Below, piece after piece: positions 25,968 through 37,989 of a stretch of 64,000 nt of DNA. The notes beneath the pieces are model-generated. The model had not been told where the DNA came from, searched no databases, and worked only from the letters and a program-made list of their open reading frames with translations. The position numbers and the translations under genes are program-made. Source of the stretch: Pseudoalteromonas piscicida (GTDB lineage: Bacteria; Pseudomonadota; Gammaproteobacteria; Enterobacterales; Alteromonadaceae); assembly GCF_002744175.1 (NCBI RefSeq), contig NZ_NKHF01000052.1, positions 1 through 64,000 on the forward strand. Reading direction: 5' to 3'. The stretch's first letter is position 1. Every line of letters starts with the position of its first letter.

Positions 25968-26033
25968 GGGTAGTGTTTAGAAATCTGTGTCATTTCAGTA
26001 TTATATAAAATAGGAATGACACATGACCAAAGA
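25968..26033. mobile_element. Remnant resembling an IS256-type end
   Basis: GGGTAGTGTTTAGAAATCTG followed by TGTCATTTC and, 55 bases in, GACACATGACCAAAG resembles the terminal inverted repeat and transposase start of mutator-type (IS256) elements. The rest of the transposase is absent. The assignment is by memory of the end sequence, hence the modest confidence. Confidence 0.35.
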
Positions 26034-26243
26034 CCAGGGGCGGAGCATACTTTGATTACTTATAAGCCAAAGAACACCTGTGCCCTAAATTTGTCGTTCC
26101 GGCCAGCTGTTTTCAATTTGCTGAGAAAATAAGTGACAAGAAAATAAGTGACACCCATCACTATTGCGTAATAACATGATGTCGATCGCTCAATAACATC
26201 GATGGCGATCACAATCTCTCACGATTGTAGACCTCGTAAAAAT

Positions 26244-26996
26244 CTAACTGACGTGATCGGCATCCGTCAATTGTTTTAATCTTTTCCTCATCGATTCTCC
26301 TTGTAGCTCTATTTTTATGGCGCTATGAACAAGCCTGTCTAGGATCGCATCTGCATGGGTCGACTCACCTATCATTTCATACCAGTTGGCTACTGGAAGT
26401 TGGCTGGTGATCATGGTTGATTTGTAGTCATATCTGGCGTCGATGATTTCCAGTAAGTCACTGCGCTGCTGAGCATTCAGTGGCTCTAATCCCCAATCAT
26501 CTAATATCAACAGGTCACAGCCTTTGAGTTTACTGATTAACTTGCGATAGCTGCCGTCGGCTTGCGCCATAAATAGCTTTTCGAGTAGCTCTTTTAGCCT
26601 GAAGTAGTAAACACTGTGCTCTTGCTGGCAGTAGTGGTGCCCAAGTACACAGCTGAGGTACGTTTTACCGCAACCTGTTGCGCCTGTTATCAGTAAGTTG
26701 TGATGCTGTTTGAGCCATTCCCCTTGCGCGAGGCTGCGGATTTTTCCTTTGTTTAATCCGCGCTCAATGTGGTAATCGATTTCCTGTAAGTTGGCCCTAA
26801 GCCTGAACTTGGCTTGCTTCGTTAATCGCTCTATACGCCGTTGCTCTCGGCCAGTAATTTCATACTCCAGCAATAAGCTTAACCGCTCTTCGAAGCTTTG
26901 CTCTATATAGAGATTTGGTTGCTCAAGCTGTTGTAATAATGCCGTTTTTACACCGCTCAGTTTTAAGGTAGTTAATTGGTTTGTTAATATATTCAT
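26244..26996 (-). CDS. istB: IS21 helper ATPase IstB
   Basis: A protein of 250 residues with the DnaC/IstB AAA+ fold: Walker A GATGCGKT near residue 105, Walker B LLILDDWGLEPL near 165, and sensor-1 TSQLP near 197. It delivers target DNA to IstA during IS21 transposition. It starts 10 bases after istA and is intact. Homologous to DnaA/DnaC-type ATPases but restricted to IS21. Confidence 0.93.
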   Translation of the reverse strand: MNILTNQLTTLKLSGVKTALLQQLEQPNLYIEQSFEERLSLLLEYEITGREQRRIERLTKQAKFRLRANLQEIDYHIERGLNKGKIRSLAQGEWLKQHHNLLITGATGCGKTYLSCVLGHHYCQQEHSVYYFRLKELLEKLFMAQADGSYRKLISKLKGCDLLILDDWGLEPLNAQQRSDLLEIIDARYDYKSTMITSQLPVANWYEMIGESTHADAILDRLVHSAIKIELQGESMRKRLKQLTDADHVS

Positions 26997-27005
26997 GAGA
27001 AGTCC

Positions 27006-28562
27006 TTAGTGGTAATAATGTTGGCCGCGGATATTGTGGTGCTCGATATCGCTTAATAAATCGATTTGCGCATTCGGTAGCGGTTGTTGCTCTAAGCCTT
27101 TATTGAGCATATTGCTAATCGCTTTTAACTGAGTCACACCAGTATGCAACGCACGTTTGCACGCAAGTTCTAATCTGGCAGGCGAGTATTGTTTAGCTAA
27201 GTTCAGCAACCTCAAACAGCGGCGATAGCTTTGCTCTGGGTGTTTTCGCTCATTGAGATACCGTTTAACTAAGGTTTCTGTCTCTTTACCTATTTGGGCT
27301 GCCCAACGTTCAAGTCGCTCTGGCGACCATTGCTGGTGTTTGCGGTGCGCAATTGGCATATGTTGCTCATTGGTCGTGTGACTACCCACACCATAAGACC
27401 GAGGATGCAAGGCAACGAGTTTACCTTGATGGTAGACCTTCACTTGTTGACCACAGATATGTGCTTCTAGCGTTTGTTTTACCAGGGCGTACGGCACCGA
27501 GTAATAATGCTTTTCTACCTCTACATGGTAATCAATGTGTACACGCACCTTTTTCACGAAGGTGTATTGGTACACTGTTTGCGGTAATGGTTTTAACGCT
27601 GGTTTATCTATTGCTATAAACTGGCTAGCACGGCTACCTGGGTGTTTTTTCATTTGCCTGTTGTTCATATCTTTAAGCAACTCACTAATACGTTGATTTA
27701 ATTGCGCTAAACTAAAAAAGGTTTCATGGCGCAGCCGCGCCATTATCCAACGTTCAACGATTTGCACGCCGACTTCAGCTTTCGCCTTATCTTTGGGTTT
27801 ATAAGGTCTGGCCGGTATCACTGTGGTGTCGTAATGCTCTGCGAGTTGTTGGTAGGTTGGGTTTAAGTCAGGCTCGTAGCGACAAGCTTTAGTGACGCCA
27901 CTTTTAAGGTTGTCAGGAATGATTAACTCAGGCACACCGCCAAGAAATTCAAAGCAGCGAACATGACTCATTATCCAGTCTTCAAGCCCTTGCGATAACG
28001 TGGCTTCGGCATAGGTGTAATTAGACGCGCCCATCACCGCCACGAATACTTGAGCAGTTCTAAATTCGCCTGTTCTGGGATTAACTATCGGGATAGTTGG
28101 GCCGCAGTAATCAACAAATAGCTTCTCACCGGCTTTATGGTGCTGACGCATTGAGAGCTTTTGGGTTTTAAACCATGCTTTGTATTGCCGACAGTAGTGG
28201 TTGTAGCTGTAATGCCCTTCTGGATGTTGCTCAGCATATTCCTGCCAGAGCAGTAATAAGGTCATGGTTTTACATCTTAAAGCCTGCTTAACGCTAAGCC
28301 AATCAGGTGAGGCATATTGTTTAGGCTGAACTTTGGTTGCGAAGAATGCACGAGTGAGCTTACAGTCATCCCACGTATCATCTAAAGGCCAATAGGTAAT
28401 GCCAAGCTGTGCAGCTCGATTAGCATAAGTTGAAAAAGACGATGGGGAAATCGATAAGCTTTTCGCTATTTGACGATGCGTTAAATTTGCGCCGTATTTT
28501 AGCCGTAATATTTCTTTTAATTTTCTCATTGATATAGGTGCCGTTGGCATAGTTATCCCCAT
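27006..28562 (-). CDS. istA: IS21 transposase IstA
   Basis: A protein of 518 residues: N-terminal helix-turn-helix (about 14-50, GANLTHRQIAKSLSISPSSFSTYA), an rve integrase core (about 140-310, with FVDYCGPT, PDNLKSGV, and the DDE-type acidic residues) and a Mu-transposase-like C-terminal domain. It cuts and joins the IS ends. The gene is complete, so the element is probably still able to move. Confidence 0.93.
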   Translation of the reverse strand: MGITMPTAPISMRKLKEILRLKYGANLTHRQIAKSLSISPSSFSTYANRAAQLGITYWPLDDTWDDCKLTRAFFATKVQPKQYASPDWLSVKQALRCKTMTLLLLWQEYAEQHPEGHYSYNHYCRQYKAWFKTQKLSMRQHHKAGEKLFVDYCGPTIPIVNPRTGEFRTAQVFVAVMGASNYTYAEATLSQGLEDWIMSHVRCFEFLGGVPELIIPDNLKSGVTKACRYEPDLNPTYQQLAEHYDTTVIPARPYKPKDKAKAEVGVQIVERWIMARLRHETFFSLAQLNQRISELLKDMNNRQMKKHPGSRASQFIAIDKPALKPLPQTVYQYTFVKKVRVHIDYHVEVEKHYYSVPYALVKQTLEAHICGQQVKVYHQGKLVALHPRSYGVGSHTTNEQHMPIAHRKHQQWSPERLERWAAQIGKETETLVKRYLNERKHPEQSYRRCLRLLNLAKQYSPARLELACKRALHTGVTQLKAISNMLNKGLEQQPLPNAQIDLLSDIEHHNIRGQHYYH

Positions 28563-28731
28563 CGCGGTTAAAACGATAAGAATAACGATTAAACATACCT
28601 ACAATGTGAGAGAAAGGGTGGCTTTTGCTTCAATAACATCAAGTCGATCACCGAATAACCTAAGTCGATCGCTCGATAACATTTTTAGGCAAAAGTGATC
28701 GGCATCAATGTTATTTGGTGATCGCGATGCA

Positions 28732-28938
28732 TGAAAATATGCACACTATTAACCTCCAAGCTAAGGAAGTGAAGTAAAAAAGTATAAAAATACTTCAACC
28801 ACTTTGGTCAAAAACGTTTATAGATAGGCTAATTTTTAGCGCTCAGGCGTATCTATTCAACAAAACAGGTTTATCGCGCACGACAAAGCGCTGTAAATAC
28901 AACAGTAAGAAATTCTAGCGTTGAGAATGTGTGTTTTG
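28732..28938. other. Non-coding segment between IS21 end and the Y1 transposase gene
   Basis: About 200 bases, A+T-rich, part of the interrupted IS200-like unit. No gene, repeat or hairpin of note. Confidence 0.5.
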
Positions 28939-29910
28939 CTAAGCCAACAAACGCTCGCAGTTTGTTAGGTTTGTACGTCGTCGTTTTTGCAGTGTTTCGC
29001 GGTAAGCGGTTATTGTCCGCTCTCGACCAACTGCACCGTGGAATATCCGAGAAAATTGCGTAGTGAGTTTTATCCAGTTTTCAGGCTCTATATTGAGTCG
29101 AGTAAGAATCGGTTGTGCTTCATTGATATACCCGCGTTTATCGACTTGAATACATTGGCCCGTGAGCTCAACTAATTCAATATAGGACTTGAGTTCAAAA
29201 GATAGGCCTTTAGGCATATGCTTTCGCGGGCTACCAGCAAAGCGTAGTAGGCTTTTTGGTTGCTTGCCCAGCTTAGCGTGGTCGATGCGCTTTTTGATGC
29301 TGGTGTAGTCTGAGGTCTCAGGCGTTGCTGCGATTTTGGCCCTAATGGGGTTTAGGTCTACGTATGCGAGACAAGCTGCCAGTGCTGCTTCATCCAATAA
29401 TGCTTGGGATTTAAATCGTCCTTCCCAAAATCGGCCTGTACAGTTATCTTCTTTATTTGCTCGGCGAGCGATATCTTCGTTGAGTACTCGCATAAACCAG
29501 CTAATATCGGCTAGTCTTTCTCTGTACTTATCAACCAGCTCATCGAGTATCAATTGCTCCGATTCGCTGAGTGGCTCACCTTCAATAAGTTTATGGCTTA
29601 ACCAACTGCCTTTAAATAACTTGTGCCATCGTATCACAATAGCTTCATCCGACACACGTTTAGCCTTTTTATCATCAACATATAAAACAATGTGAGTGTG
29701 ATTACTCATCACGGCATAAGCACAAATATCAATACAAAACACGGAGCCCAACATCAATAGCTTTTCTTCAACCCAATCACGTCGGTGTTCGTATGATTTG
29801 CCAGTAAGTTTATCTTCACCGCACAGAAAGGCGCGCCTTACGCAACGGGAGATACAGTGGTAGTATTTGGTGTCGGTTAAACTGATTTGTTTTTTACGGG
29901 CAGTAGCCAT
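28939..29910 (-). CDS. Y1-type (IS200-like/REP-associated) transposase
   Basis: A protein of 323 residues. The HUH motif is SNHTHIVLY near residue 68, preceded by YHCISRCVRRAFLCG near 18-32, and EGRFKSQALLDEAALAACLAYVDLNP near 164-189 has the tyrosine motif of the long Y1 transposases of marine gammaproteobacteria. It nicks and rejoins single-stranded DNA. The gene lies in the 1.3-kb unit described above and is intact. No REP-like array is close by. Confidence 0.88.
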   Translation of the reverse strand: MATARKKQISLTDTKYYHCISRCVRRAFLCGEDKLTGKSYEHRRDWVEEKLLMLGSVFCIDICAYAVMSNHTHIVLYVDDKKAKRVSDEAIVIRWHKLFKGSWLSHKLIEGEPLSESEQLILDELVDKYRERLADISWFMRVLNEDIARRANKEDNCTGRFWEGRFKSQALLDEAALAACLAYVDLNPIRAKIAATPETSDYTSIKKRIDHAKLGKQPKSLLRFAGSPRKHMPKGLSFELKSYIELVELTGQCIQVDKRGYINEAQPILTRLNIEPENWIKLTTQFSRIFHGAVGRERTITAYRETLQKRRRTNLTNCERLLA

Positions 29911-29992
29911 AGTTTGGTTTCCTCAATCCTTTGAGTGCATAATTAAAGCGTAGCCGGAATCTTAGGAAGGTGCAAATTAGTGGTGGGTGTCA

Positions 29993-30291
29993 GCGATTTG
30001 TTATTCATTGAGGTATGCGCTTTAACATCTCAAAAGATAAAGCCAGTGTTTCCTGTGTGCTTGCACGTCTAGCCATAATTACTTTTCTTATATTTGTTAT
30101 ACTTTATCAATCTACACTTGATGCAGAGAAAGACAGAGGAATATTTACAACCATTTTCTATGCCTCAAATCACATATTACACAACACAGCAAAAACCATC
30201 AATTTATAACTAAATCAAGTAGGTAAGAAATATTATTCAGTTCAGTCCAATTGTAGAGACAGCTACGACAAATTGTGTCTGACAAAAACAC
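29993..30291. other. Non-coding region between the transposase unit and the GGDEF remnant
   Basis: About 300 bases. A 64-residue frame at 30015-30209 has no proper ribosome spacing and is not accepted. I see nothing else. Confidence 0.5.
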
Positions 30292-30581
30292 CTATGCTTC
30301 ACATATTTTTTTAGCTAGCTTTTTTGTGCGCTTTTCTTCATACATCGCATGATCAGCCATTTGTATTAGCTGAATTGCAATAATATCTGAATCATAAGCA
30401 GGACAACCGGAAGGACTAAATGTATGGATTCCCGCAGAAAAGCCAATATAGTGCTTTCCAGTAATACTTTCTTTAAATGGAAATTTAAATACTTTCTGTT
30501 GCAAACACTCGCACCATGCTTCAGCTTGGTGCTCATCAAACCCGGGTAGTAAGACCACGAATTCATCGCCACCATAACGAG
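30292..30581 (-). pseudogene. C-terminal fragment of a GGDEF diguanylate cyclase
   Basis: About 96 residues of a GGDEF domain are left (TRYGGDEFVVLLPGFDEHQA, then the C-terminal HYIGFSAGI and MADHAMYEEKR motifs). The active-site GGDEF motif is at the broken edge. Everything N-terminal is missing: an IS3 element abuts the break at 30582, and no matching upstream part is found beyond its far end. The apparent ATG of the frame comes from the IS end. The parent gene would have made c-di-GMP. Confidence 0.85.
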
Positions 30582-30620
30582 TGAATCCCCCCGAGTTCAT
30601 CGGAGACTAGTTTGTTTAAG

Positions 30621-31516
<896 letters not shown>

Positions 31517-31518
31517 GC

Positions 31519-31839
31519 TTACTTCTGTTTGCGGTCGAGCTCCGCTTGGGCGAAAAAAGCGGCAGCTTGCCTCAAGATATCATTGGTTCGTTTCAGCTCT
31601 TTATTCTCGCGCTCTAATGCTGCGAGTCGCTCTTCGGCTGATTGAGAGTTTGAAGGTGATTTATGTGGCTGAGCTTGAGACTTCTTTACCCATGCTCTAA
31701 GTGTTTCTGGTGTACAACCCAGTTTATCGGAAATCGATACTAGCGCAGCCCAAAGAGAGGAATACTCATGCTGTTGAGTAGTAACAAGCCTAACAGCACG
31801 TTCACGAAATTCTGATGTATAGCGATTTGATTTTTTCAT
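31519..31839 (-). CDS. IS3 OrfA
   Basis: A protein of 106 residues with a helix-turn-helix N-terminus (RYTSEFRERAVRLV, GCTPETLRAWVKK) and a leucine-zipper coiled coil (AALERENKELKRTNDILRQA), typical of IS3 OrfA. It binds the IS ends and is the N-terminal part of the OrfA-B transposase. Complete. Confidence 0.93.
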   Translation of the reverse strand: MKKSNRYTSEFRERAVRLVTTQQHEYSSLWAALVSISDKLGCTPETLRAWVKKSQAQPHKSPSNSQSAEERLAALERENKELKRTNDILRQAAAFFAQAELDRKQK

Positions 31840-31960
31840 AGTTCCAGTTTCTCAAGTTATTGAGTCTCTGGCAAACTCGGGGCGATTCACAGCATCACTA
31901 TAAACATCACTGCGAAGAAACCAAATACCTCCGCAAGGTTTTTGAAAGTAAAGATTCATA

Positions 31961-31995
31961 AAAAAGGCCAGTCAGAGATACTGGCTGGCCTTTTA
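31961..31995 (-). terminator. Terminator downstream of guaA
   Basis: Stem GGCCAG-T-CAG / CTG-G-CTGGCC with flanking runs of A and T. It is read on the minus strand about 40 bases after the guaA stop, and lies on the island side of the putative attachment site. Confidence 0.8.
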
Positions 31996-32035
31996 TTAAT
32001 CTAACGGAAGCTAGGTTAGGTTTTTACCACCAAGC

Positions 32036-32049
32036 TTATTCCCACTCGA
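32036..32049 (-). other. Putative right attachment site at guaA 3' end
   Basis: TTATTCCCACTCGA, the last codons and stop of guaA, matches 21988-22001 with one mismatch in the same orientation. The pair would bound a block of about 10 kb. Confidence 0.5.
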
Positions 32050-33610
32050 TTGTCGCTGGCGGCTTACCTGATACATCGTAAACCACGCGAGAAATACCAT
32101 CAATTTCGTTGATGATACGATTTGAAACGTGGCCTAGTAGCTCGTATGGTAAGTGTGACCAACGCGCTGTCATAAAGTCGATAGTTTCAACGCAACGTAG
32201 TGAAACAACCCAATCGTATTTACGTGCATCACCCATTACGCCAACAGAGCGTACCGGTAGGAACACGGCGAATGCTTGAGATACTTTGTGGTATAGATCC
32301 GCTTTATGTAGCTCTTCAATGAAGATAGCATCAGCACGGCGCAGTAAGTCACAGTATTCTTTCTTGATTTCGCCAAGTACACGAACACCTAGACCTGGAC
32401 CTGGGAACGGGTGGCGATACAACATGTCATACGGCAGACCAAGCTCTAGACCAATCTTTCGCACTTCGTCTTTGAATAGTTCACGCAGTGGCTCAACTAG
32501 ACCAAGTTCCATATCTTCAGGTAATCCACCAACGTTGTGGTGAGACTTGATAACATGTGCTTTGCCTGTTTTTGATGCTGCTGATTCAATAACATCAGGG
32601 TAGATTGTACCTTGTGCTAACCATTTCGCGTTTACGCGCTGGCTGGCTTGCTCGTCGAACACCTCAATAAAGGTGTGGCCAATTGCTTTACGTTTATCTT
32701 CAGGGTCGTTCAAGCCGTTCAGCGCGTTTAAGAAGCGCTCTTCTGCGTCGACTTTGATAATGTTCAGACCGAACTTATCACCGAACATATCCATCACTTG
32801 CTGACCTTCATTGAGGCGCAGTAAGCCGTTATCAACAAATACACACGTTAGTTTATCGCCGATAGCGCGATGGATAAGCATAGCCACCACTGATGAATCC
32901 ACGCCACCAGATAAGCCAAGGATAACTTCATCATCCCCTACTTTTTCTTTGATACGCTCAATCGCATCTTCAATGATTTGCTCAGGCGTCCATAGCTTCT
33001 CACAACCACAAATATCAATTGCAAAACGCTCAAGTAAGCGTAGGCCTTGTTGAGTATGGGTCACTTCTGGGTGGAATTGTACACCGTAAAAACGCTTTTC
33101 TTCCCAAGACATCGCAGCGTGTGGGCAGGTATCTGTCTTCGCTGAAGTTTTAAATGTATCTGGGATCTTAGCAACCTTATCGCCATGACTCATCCACACG
33201 TCAAGGTAGCCCGCACCGTCTTCGATGTGGTCTTCAATCGCTTCGAATAGCTTACAGTCACCCACTTTTTCTACTTTAGCGTAGCCGAATTCTTTTTTAT
33301 CTGAGCTGTGTACTTGGCCGCCAAGTTGCATTGCCATCGTCTGCATGCCGTAACAGATACCAAGTACAGGCACACCTGCTTCGAATACATAATCTGGTGC
33401 TTTAGGGCTTCCCTCTAGAGTCGTTGACTCTGGGCCACCTGAAAGAATGATACCTTGCGGATTGAACTCACGGATTTGCTCCTCAGTCACATCCCAAGCC
33501 CAAAGCTCACAGTAAACACCAATTTCACGCACGCGACGTGCAATCAGTTGCGTGTACTGTGAACCAAAGTCTAAGATCAAAATTCGGGAATCGTGGATAT
33601 CTTTGCTCAT
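32036..33610 (-). CDS. guaA: GMP synthase (glutamine-hydrolysing)
   Basis: A protein of 524 residues: class I glutamine amidotransferase (about 10-200; catalytic Cys in GICYGMQ near 85, then HPEVTHT with H and E near 180), an ATP-pyrophosphatase domain (SGGVDSSV near 233) and a C-terminal dimerisation domain ending PPATIEWE. It converts XMP to GMP using glutamine. guaB lies 105 bases upstream in the same direction, the standard guaBA operon. The 3' end appears to be the insertion site of the accessory block. Confidence 0.97.
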   Translation of the reverse strand: MSKDIHDSRILILDFGSQYTQLIARRVREIGVYCELWAWDVTEEQIREFNPQGIILSGGPESTTLEGSPKAPDYVFEAGVPVLGICYGMQTMAMQLGGQVHSSDKKEFGYAKVEKVGDCKLFEAIEDHIEDGAGYLDVWMSHGDKVAKIPDTFKTSAKTDTCPHAAMSWEEKRFYGVQFHPEVTHTQQGLRLLERFAIDICGCEKLWTPEQIIEDAIERIKEKVGDDEVILGLSGGVDSSVVAMLIHRAIGDKLTCVFVDNGLLRLNEGQQVMDMFGDKFGLNIIKVDAEERFLNALNGLNDPEDKRKAIGHTFIEVFDEQASQRVNAKWLAQGTIYPDVIESAASKTGKAHVIKSHHNVGGLPEDMELGLVEPLRELFKDEVRKIGLELGLPYDMLYRHPFPGPGLGVRVLGEIKKEYCDLLRRADAIFIEELHKADLYHKVSQAFAVFLPVRSVGVMGDARKYDWVVSLRCVETIDFMTARWSHLPYELLGHVSNRIINEIDGISRVVYDVSGKPPATIEWE

Positions 33611-33715
33611 TGATAATCTCGTTAGTTAGGAACTAAACAGGATAAAGTCGCGCTGCGCCTCTATCAAAAGTAAATTGGGCTAGCAACTTGCTAGCCCAGT
33701 AACACGCTTTGAGGC

Positions 33716-35248
<1,533 letters not shown>

Positions 35249-35316
35249 TTATGGGAGTAAATAAAATTTAGCAAAAAATATGATAAAGTGTCTGTGAATT
35301 TTTTATGGAGGCCGAC

Positions 35317-36654
35317 ATGGGATACCCCAATACCAGTAAAACCTATTCCGTATCAAGACTTAACAGAGAAATACGCTCACTCTTAGAACAAGGTTTCGCC
35401 TCTGTACAACTCACCGGAGAAATTTCTAACTTTGTAGCGCCAGCCTCTGGGCACTGGTATTTTTCATTAAAAGATGACAAAGCCCAGATAAAAGCGGCCA
35501 TGTGGCGAGGTAATAATCGTTATTGTAACCACCGCCCAGCTAACGGTCAGCAAGTAATGGTGCAAGCGAGAGTGTCGGTATACGAACCTCGAGGTGATTA
35601 TCAACTGATTGTCGAGCAAATGGCCCCAGCGGGAGAAGGATTACTCAAACAACAATTTGATGCATTGAAAATGCAACTTGCAGCAGAAGGGCTATTCTCT
35701 GCAAGTCACAAAAAGCCATTACCGAACGTGATTAATCGCGTCGGTGTAGTGACTTCCGCTACCGGCGCCGCCATCAAAGATATTTTAACTGTACTCAAGC
35801 GTCGTGCCCCGCAGTTACAGGTCATCATTTATCCAGCTCTAGTGCAAGGCGATGAAGCTAAACAGCAGATTTGTAAACAAATCGCTCAAGCAAATGCTAG
35901 ACGCGAGGTCGACGTATTAATTGTTGGCAGAGGTGGCGGCTCATTAGAAGACTTATGGAGCTTTAACGAGGAGTCAGTGGCAAGGGCTATTTTTGCCAGC
36001 GCAATTCCAGTGATAAGCGCAGTCGGCCATGAAATAGATACCACCATTTCCGACTATGTTGCAGATGTAAGAGCACCAACGCCATCGGCAGCTGCGGAGC
36101 TTGTTAGTCCGGATTCTGAAGCGCTTAAGCTGCGCACTATGCAATTGTTACAATACTTACAGCAAGCCTTTGACCGCCGACTAGAGCGAGCATCGCAGCG
36201 ATTAGCTAACTTTGAAGCACGGCTACAACTGCAGCATCCTAAAAATCAGCTAATGCAGCAAGCACAACGCGTTGATGAATTAGAACAGCGCTTGACCCGC
36301 GCACAAACCAATCTATTGCGTCAAAAGCAATCTCAGTATCATCTACTCCAGCACCGCTTTGATAGATTGCATCCAGAACAAAAAATTTCACACCACAAAC
36401 AGATGGTGGGCTCACTCAGTGACAAGTTGCGCTCCGCGATGGAACAACAGCTTAGCCAACAAAGGCATCGACTTGCGGTGAGTAGCGCAAAACTTGATAG
36501 CGTCAGTCCATTGGCTGTACTTGCTCGCGGTTACAGCATAGCGAAACAAGCAGATACGGTCATAAAGTCAGTAAAAGATGTAGACCCAAACAAACCAATG
36601 ATCACTCAACTTGCGGATGGCGAAGTCATATCGTTAGTTAAAGAAATTCAATAA
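35317..36654 (+). CDS. xseA: Exodeoxyribonuclease VII large subunit
   Basis: A protein of 445 residues from ATG 35317, chosen because GGAGG at 35307-35311 is correctly placed; an ATG at 35305 overlaps that site. N-terminal OB fold (about 20-110, VQLTGEISNF, GHWYFSLKDD), then the nuclease domain with RGGGSLEDLWSFNEE (about 210-224) and GHEIDTTISDYVADVRAPTPSAAAE (about 240-265), then a long helical coiled coil and C-terminal segment. With XseB it degrades single-stranded DNA. Diverges from guaB. Confidence 0.95.
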   Translation: MGYPNTSKTYSVSRLNREIRSLLEQGFASVQLTGEISNFVAPASGHWYFSLKDDKAQIKAAMWRGNNRYCNHRPANGQQVMVQARVSVYEPRGDYQLIVEQMAPAGEGLLKQQFDALKMQLAAEGLFSASHKKPLPNVINRVGVVTSATGAAIKDILTVLKRRAPQLQVIIYPALVQGDEAKQQICKQIAQANARREVDVLIVGRGGGSLEDLWSFNEESVARAIFASAIPVISAVGHEIDTTISDYVADVRAPTPSAAAELVSPDSEALKLRTMQLLQYLQQAFDRRLERASQRLANFEARLQLQHPKNQLMQQAQRVDELEQRLTRAQTNLLRQKQSQYHLLQHRFDRLHPEQKISHHKQMVGSLSDKLRSAMEQQLSQQRHRLAVSSAKLDSVSPLAVLARGYSIAKQADTVIKSVKDVDPNKPMITQLADGEVISLVKEIQ

Positions 36655-36677
36655 GTGAATAGCAAAATGGGGAAATA

Positions 36678-36919
36678 ATACCAAATGTATTAATTCAGTT
36701 GGTATAACTCCCCGTTCTTATCATCTAATAACCTGGGGCTTGGATAACAGATGAGCTAACCTATTGTTTTTGCAATCACATCACATTATTTCCTTACCTA
36801 GCCAAAGCGTTTTCGAAATAACTAGGTCTGTGAATTTACGCACCAATAGCTGACTACTGGAAGTGAACTCAACGCAGTTAGCGCAAAAGTTGGCTACTAG
36901 TAAGGCATTAATCAGGTAT
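36678..36919. repeat. Composite intergenic repeat, copy B
   Basis: ATACCAAATGTATTAATTCA...TTGGTAT is a 28-bp mini palindrome at 36678-36705; TAACCTGGGGCTTGGATAA at 36729-36747 is the third module; 36848-36919 is the second module (GGAAGTGAACTCAACGCAG). Lies between converging xseA and cysE. Confidence 0.75.
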
Positions 36920-36923
36920 AACC

Positions 36924-37745
36924 CTACAACATCGCAGAGGTGATTGACTCATTTTCGAGTCTGTCATCATCTTCAAGGAAGTTTTGGTTCATACTTTCAG
37001 CAGGACATGGACATGATGGCTTGCCAACCACTTTGGCAGGGATCCCCACCACTGTAGTGTGCGCTGCAACAGGACTTAATACTACAGAACCGGCACCAAT
37101 TCGAGCACCTTCTCCAACTTCAATGTTACCGAGCACTTTAGCACCTGCACCAATCAATACCCCTGCGCGGATTTTCGGGTGACGATCGCCTTGTTCGTTC
37201 CCCGTTCCCCCTAACGTGACTGATTGTAGGATAGATACATTGTCTTCAATGACAGCGGTTTCACCAATGACTATACCAGTCGCATGGTCAAACATAATAC
37301 CATGACCGACTTTACAAGCAGGATGGATGTCAACACCGAATACTTCAGAGGTTCTGCTCTGTATAAAGCGAGCCAGCTCTTTTCTGTCTTGACGCCATAA
37401 GCAGTATGCCAGTCGATGTGCTTGGATTGCATGAAAACCTTTCAGATTTAAAATTACATTGAGATAACTATCGGCAGCTGGGTCACGATCTTTAACGGCT
37501 TTTATATCATGTGCAACGTGAGTCAGCATGGTATCGCAGTGCACAAAGGCTTGATCGAACAACTCACGAATAGTGAATGCAGACACCACGGCGTCAGCCA
37601 GTTTGTTCGCAACAATAAAGCTCAGTGCAGAGCCTAGACATTCGTGATTTAAAATACTCGAGTAAACGTGACTTGCAAGCAAAGGTTCTCGCGCAACCAG
37701 CTCATTAGCTTCTTCGCGTAACTTATTCCAGATCTCATGTCTCAT
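36924..37745 (-). CDS. cysE: Serine O-acetyltransferase
   Basis: A protein of 273 residues: N-terminal helical domain (about 1-140) and a left-handed beta helix of hexapeptide repeats (DIHPACKVGHGIMFDHATGIVIGETAVIEDNV and following). It transfers acetyl from acetyl-CoA to serine in cysteine synthesis. The C-terminal end (GKPSCPCPAESMN) differs from the E. coli tail that binds CysK, so hetero-complex formation is uncertain. Monocistronic, start ATG at 37745. Confidence 0.94.
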   Translation of the reverse strand: MRHEIWNKLREEANELVAREPLLASHVYSSILNHECLGSALSFIVANKLADAVVSAFTIRELFDQAFVHCDTMLTHVAHDIKAVKDRDPAADSYLNVILNLKGFHAIQAHRLAYCLWRQDRKELARFIQSRTSEVFGVDIHPACKVGHGIMFDHATGIVIGETAVIEDNVSILQSVTLGGTGNEQGDRHPKIRAGVLIGAGAKVLGNIEVGEGARIGAGSVVLSPVAAHTTVVGIPAKVVGKPSCPCPAESMNQNFLEDDDRLENESITSAML

Positions 37746-37989
37746 GTGGCGTACTTCCGATAATTCTGATACTAACTATAGTGTAACGCTTAGCATCCTT
37801 CAGTGTCATGTATTATAAAAAATCCCACCTCAAACACTTGGTTATATCTAATAACCAATTCCCATTTTCTACCTCAAAGCCATAATGGCGACCTAGTCCC
37901 AAATATTCTTACAAATTAGCACTGTTGTGCAGTGCAGATCTTCGTATAATAACGCCCCATTGATTTTTGAAAACGCTGGATAGCTATTT

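Larger units (their letters stand above)
26178..28731 (-). mobile_element. IS21-family insertion sequence
   Basis: An istA-istB pair flanked by related ends. The left end has CAATAACATCGATGGCGATC and the right end, read in reverse, AATAACATTGATGCCGATCA; further partial copies of the AATAACAT/CGATCAC motif lie inside each end, as is usual for IS21 multiple transposase-binding repeats. Exact borders are approximate (a few bases). Confidence 0.75.
26149..29992 (-). mobile_element. IS200-like/RAYT transposase unit with nested IS21
   Basis: TGACACCCATCAC at 26149-26161 and GTGGTGGGTGTCA at 29980-29992 are 13-bp inverted repeats with one mismatch. They enclose a Y1-type transposase gene (28939-29910) and a complete IS21 (about 26178-28731). 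Without the IS21 the unit would be about 1.3 kb, a sensible size for one transposase gene, so IS21 probably inserted into it. Confidence 0.5.

Noticed and set aside
26178-28731. IS21 as part of the peptide operon's mobility
   Set aside because: The IS21 is nested in the IS200-like unit and ends after the operon; there is no link other than proximity.
30015-30209. 64-residue frame with one hydrophobic segment
   Set aside because: GAGG is too close to the ATG and there is no context or family; treated as chance.
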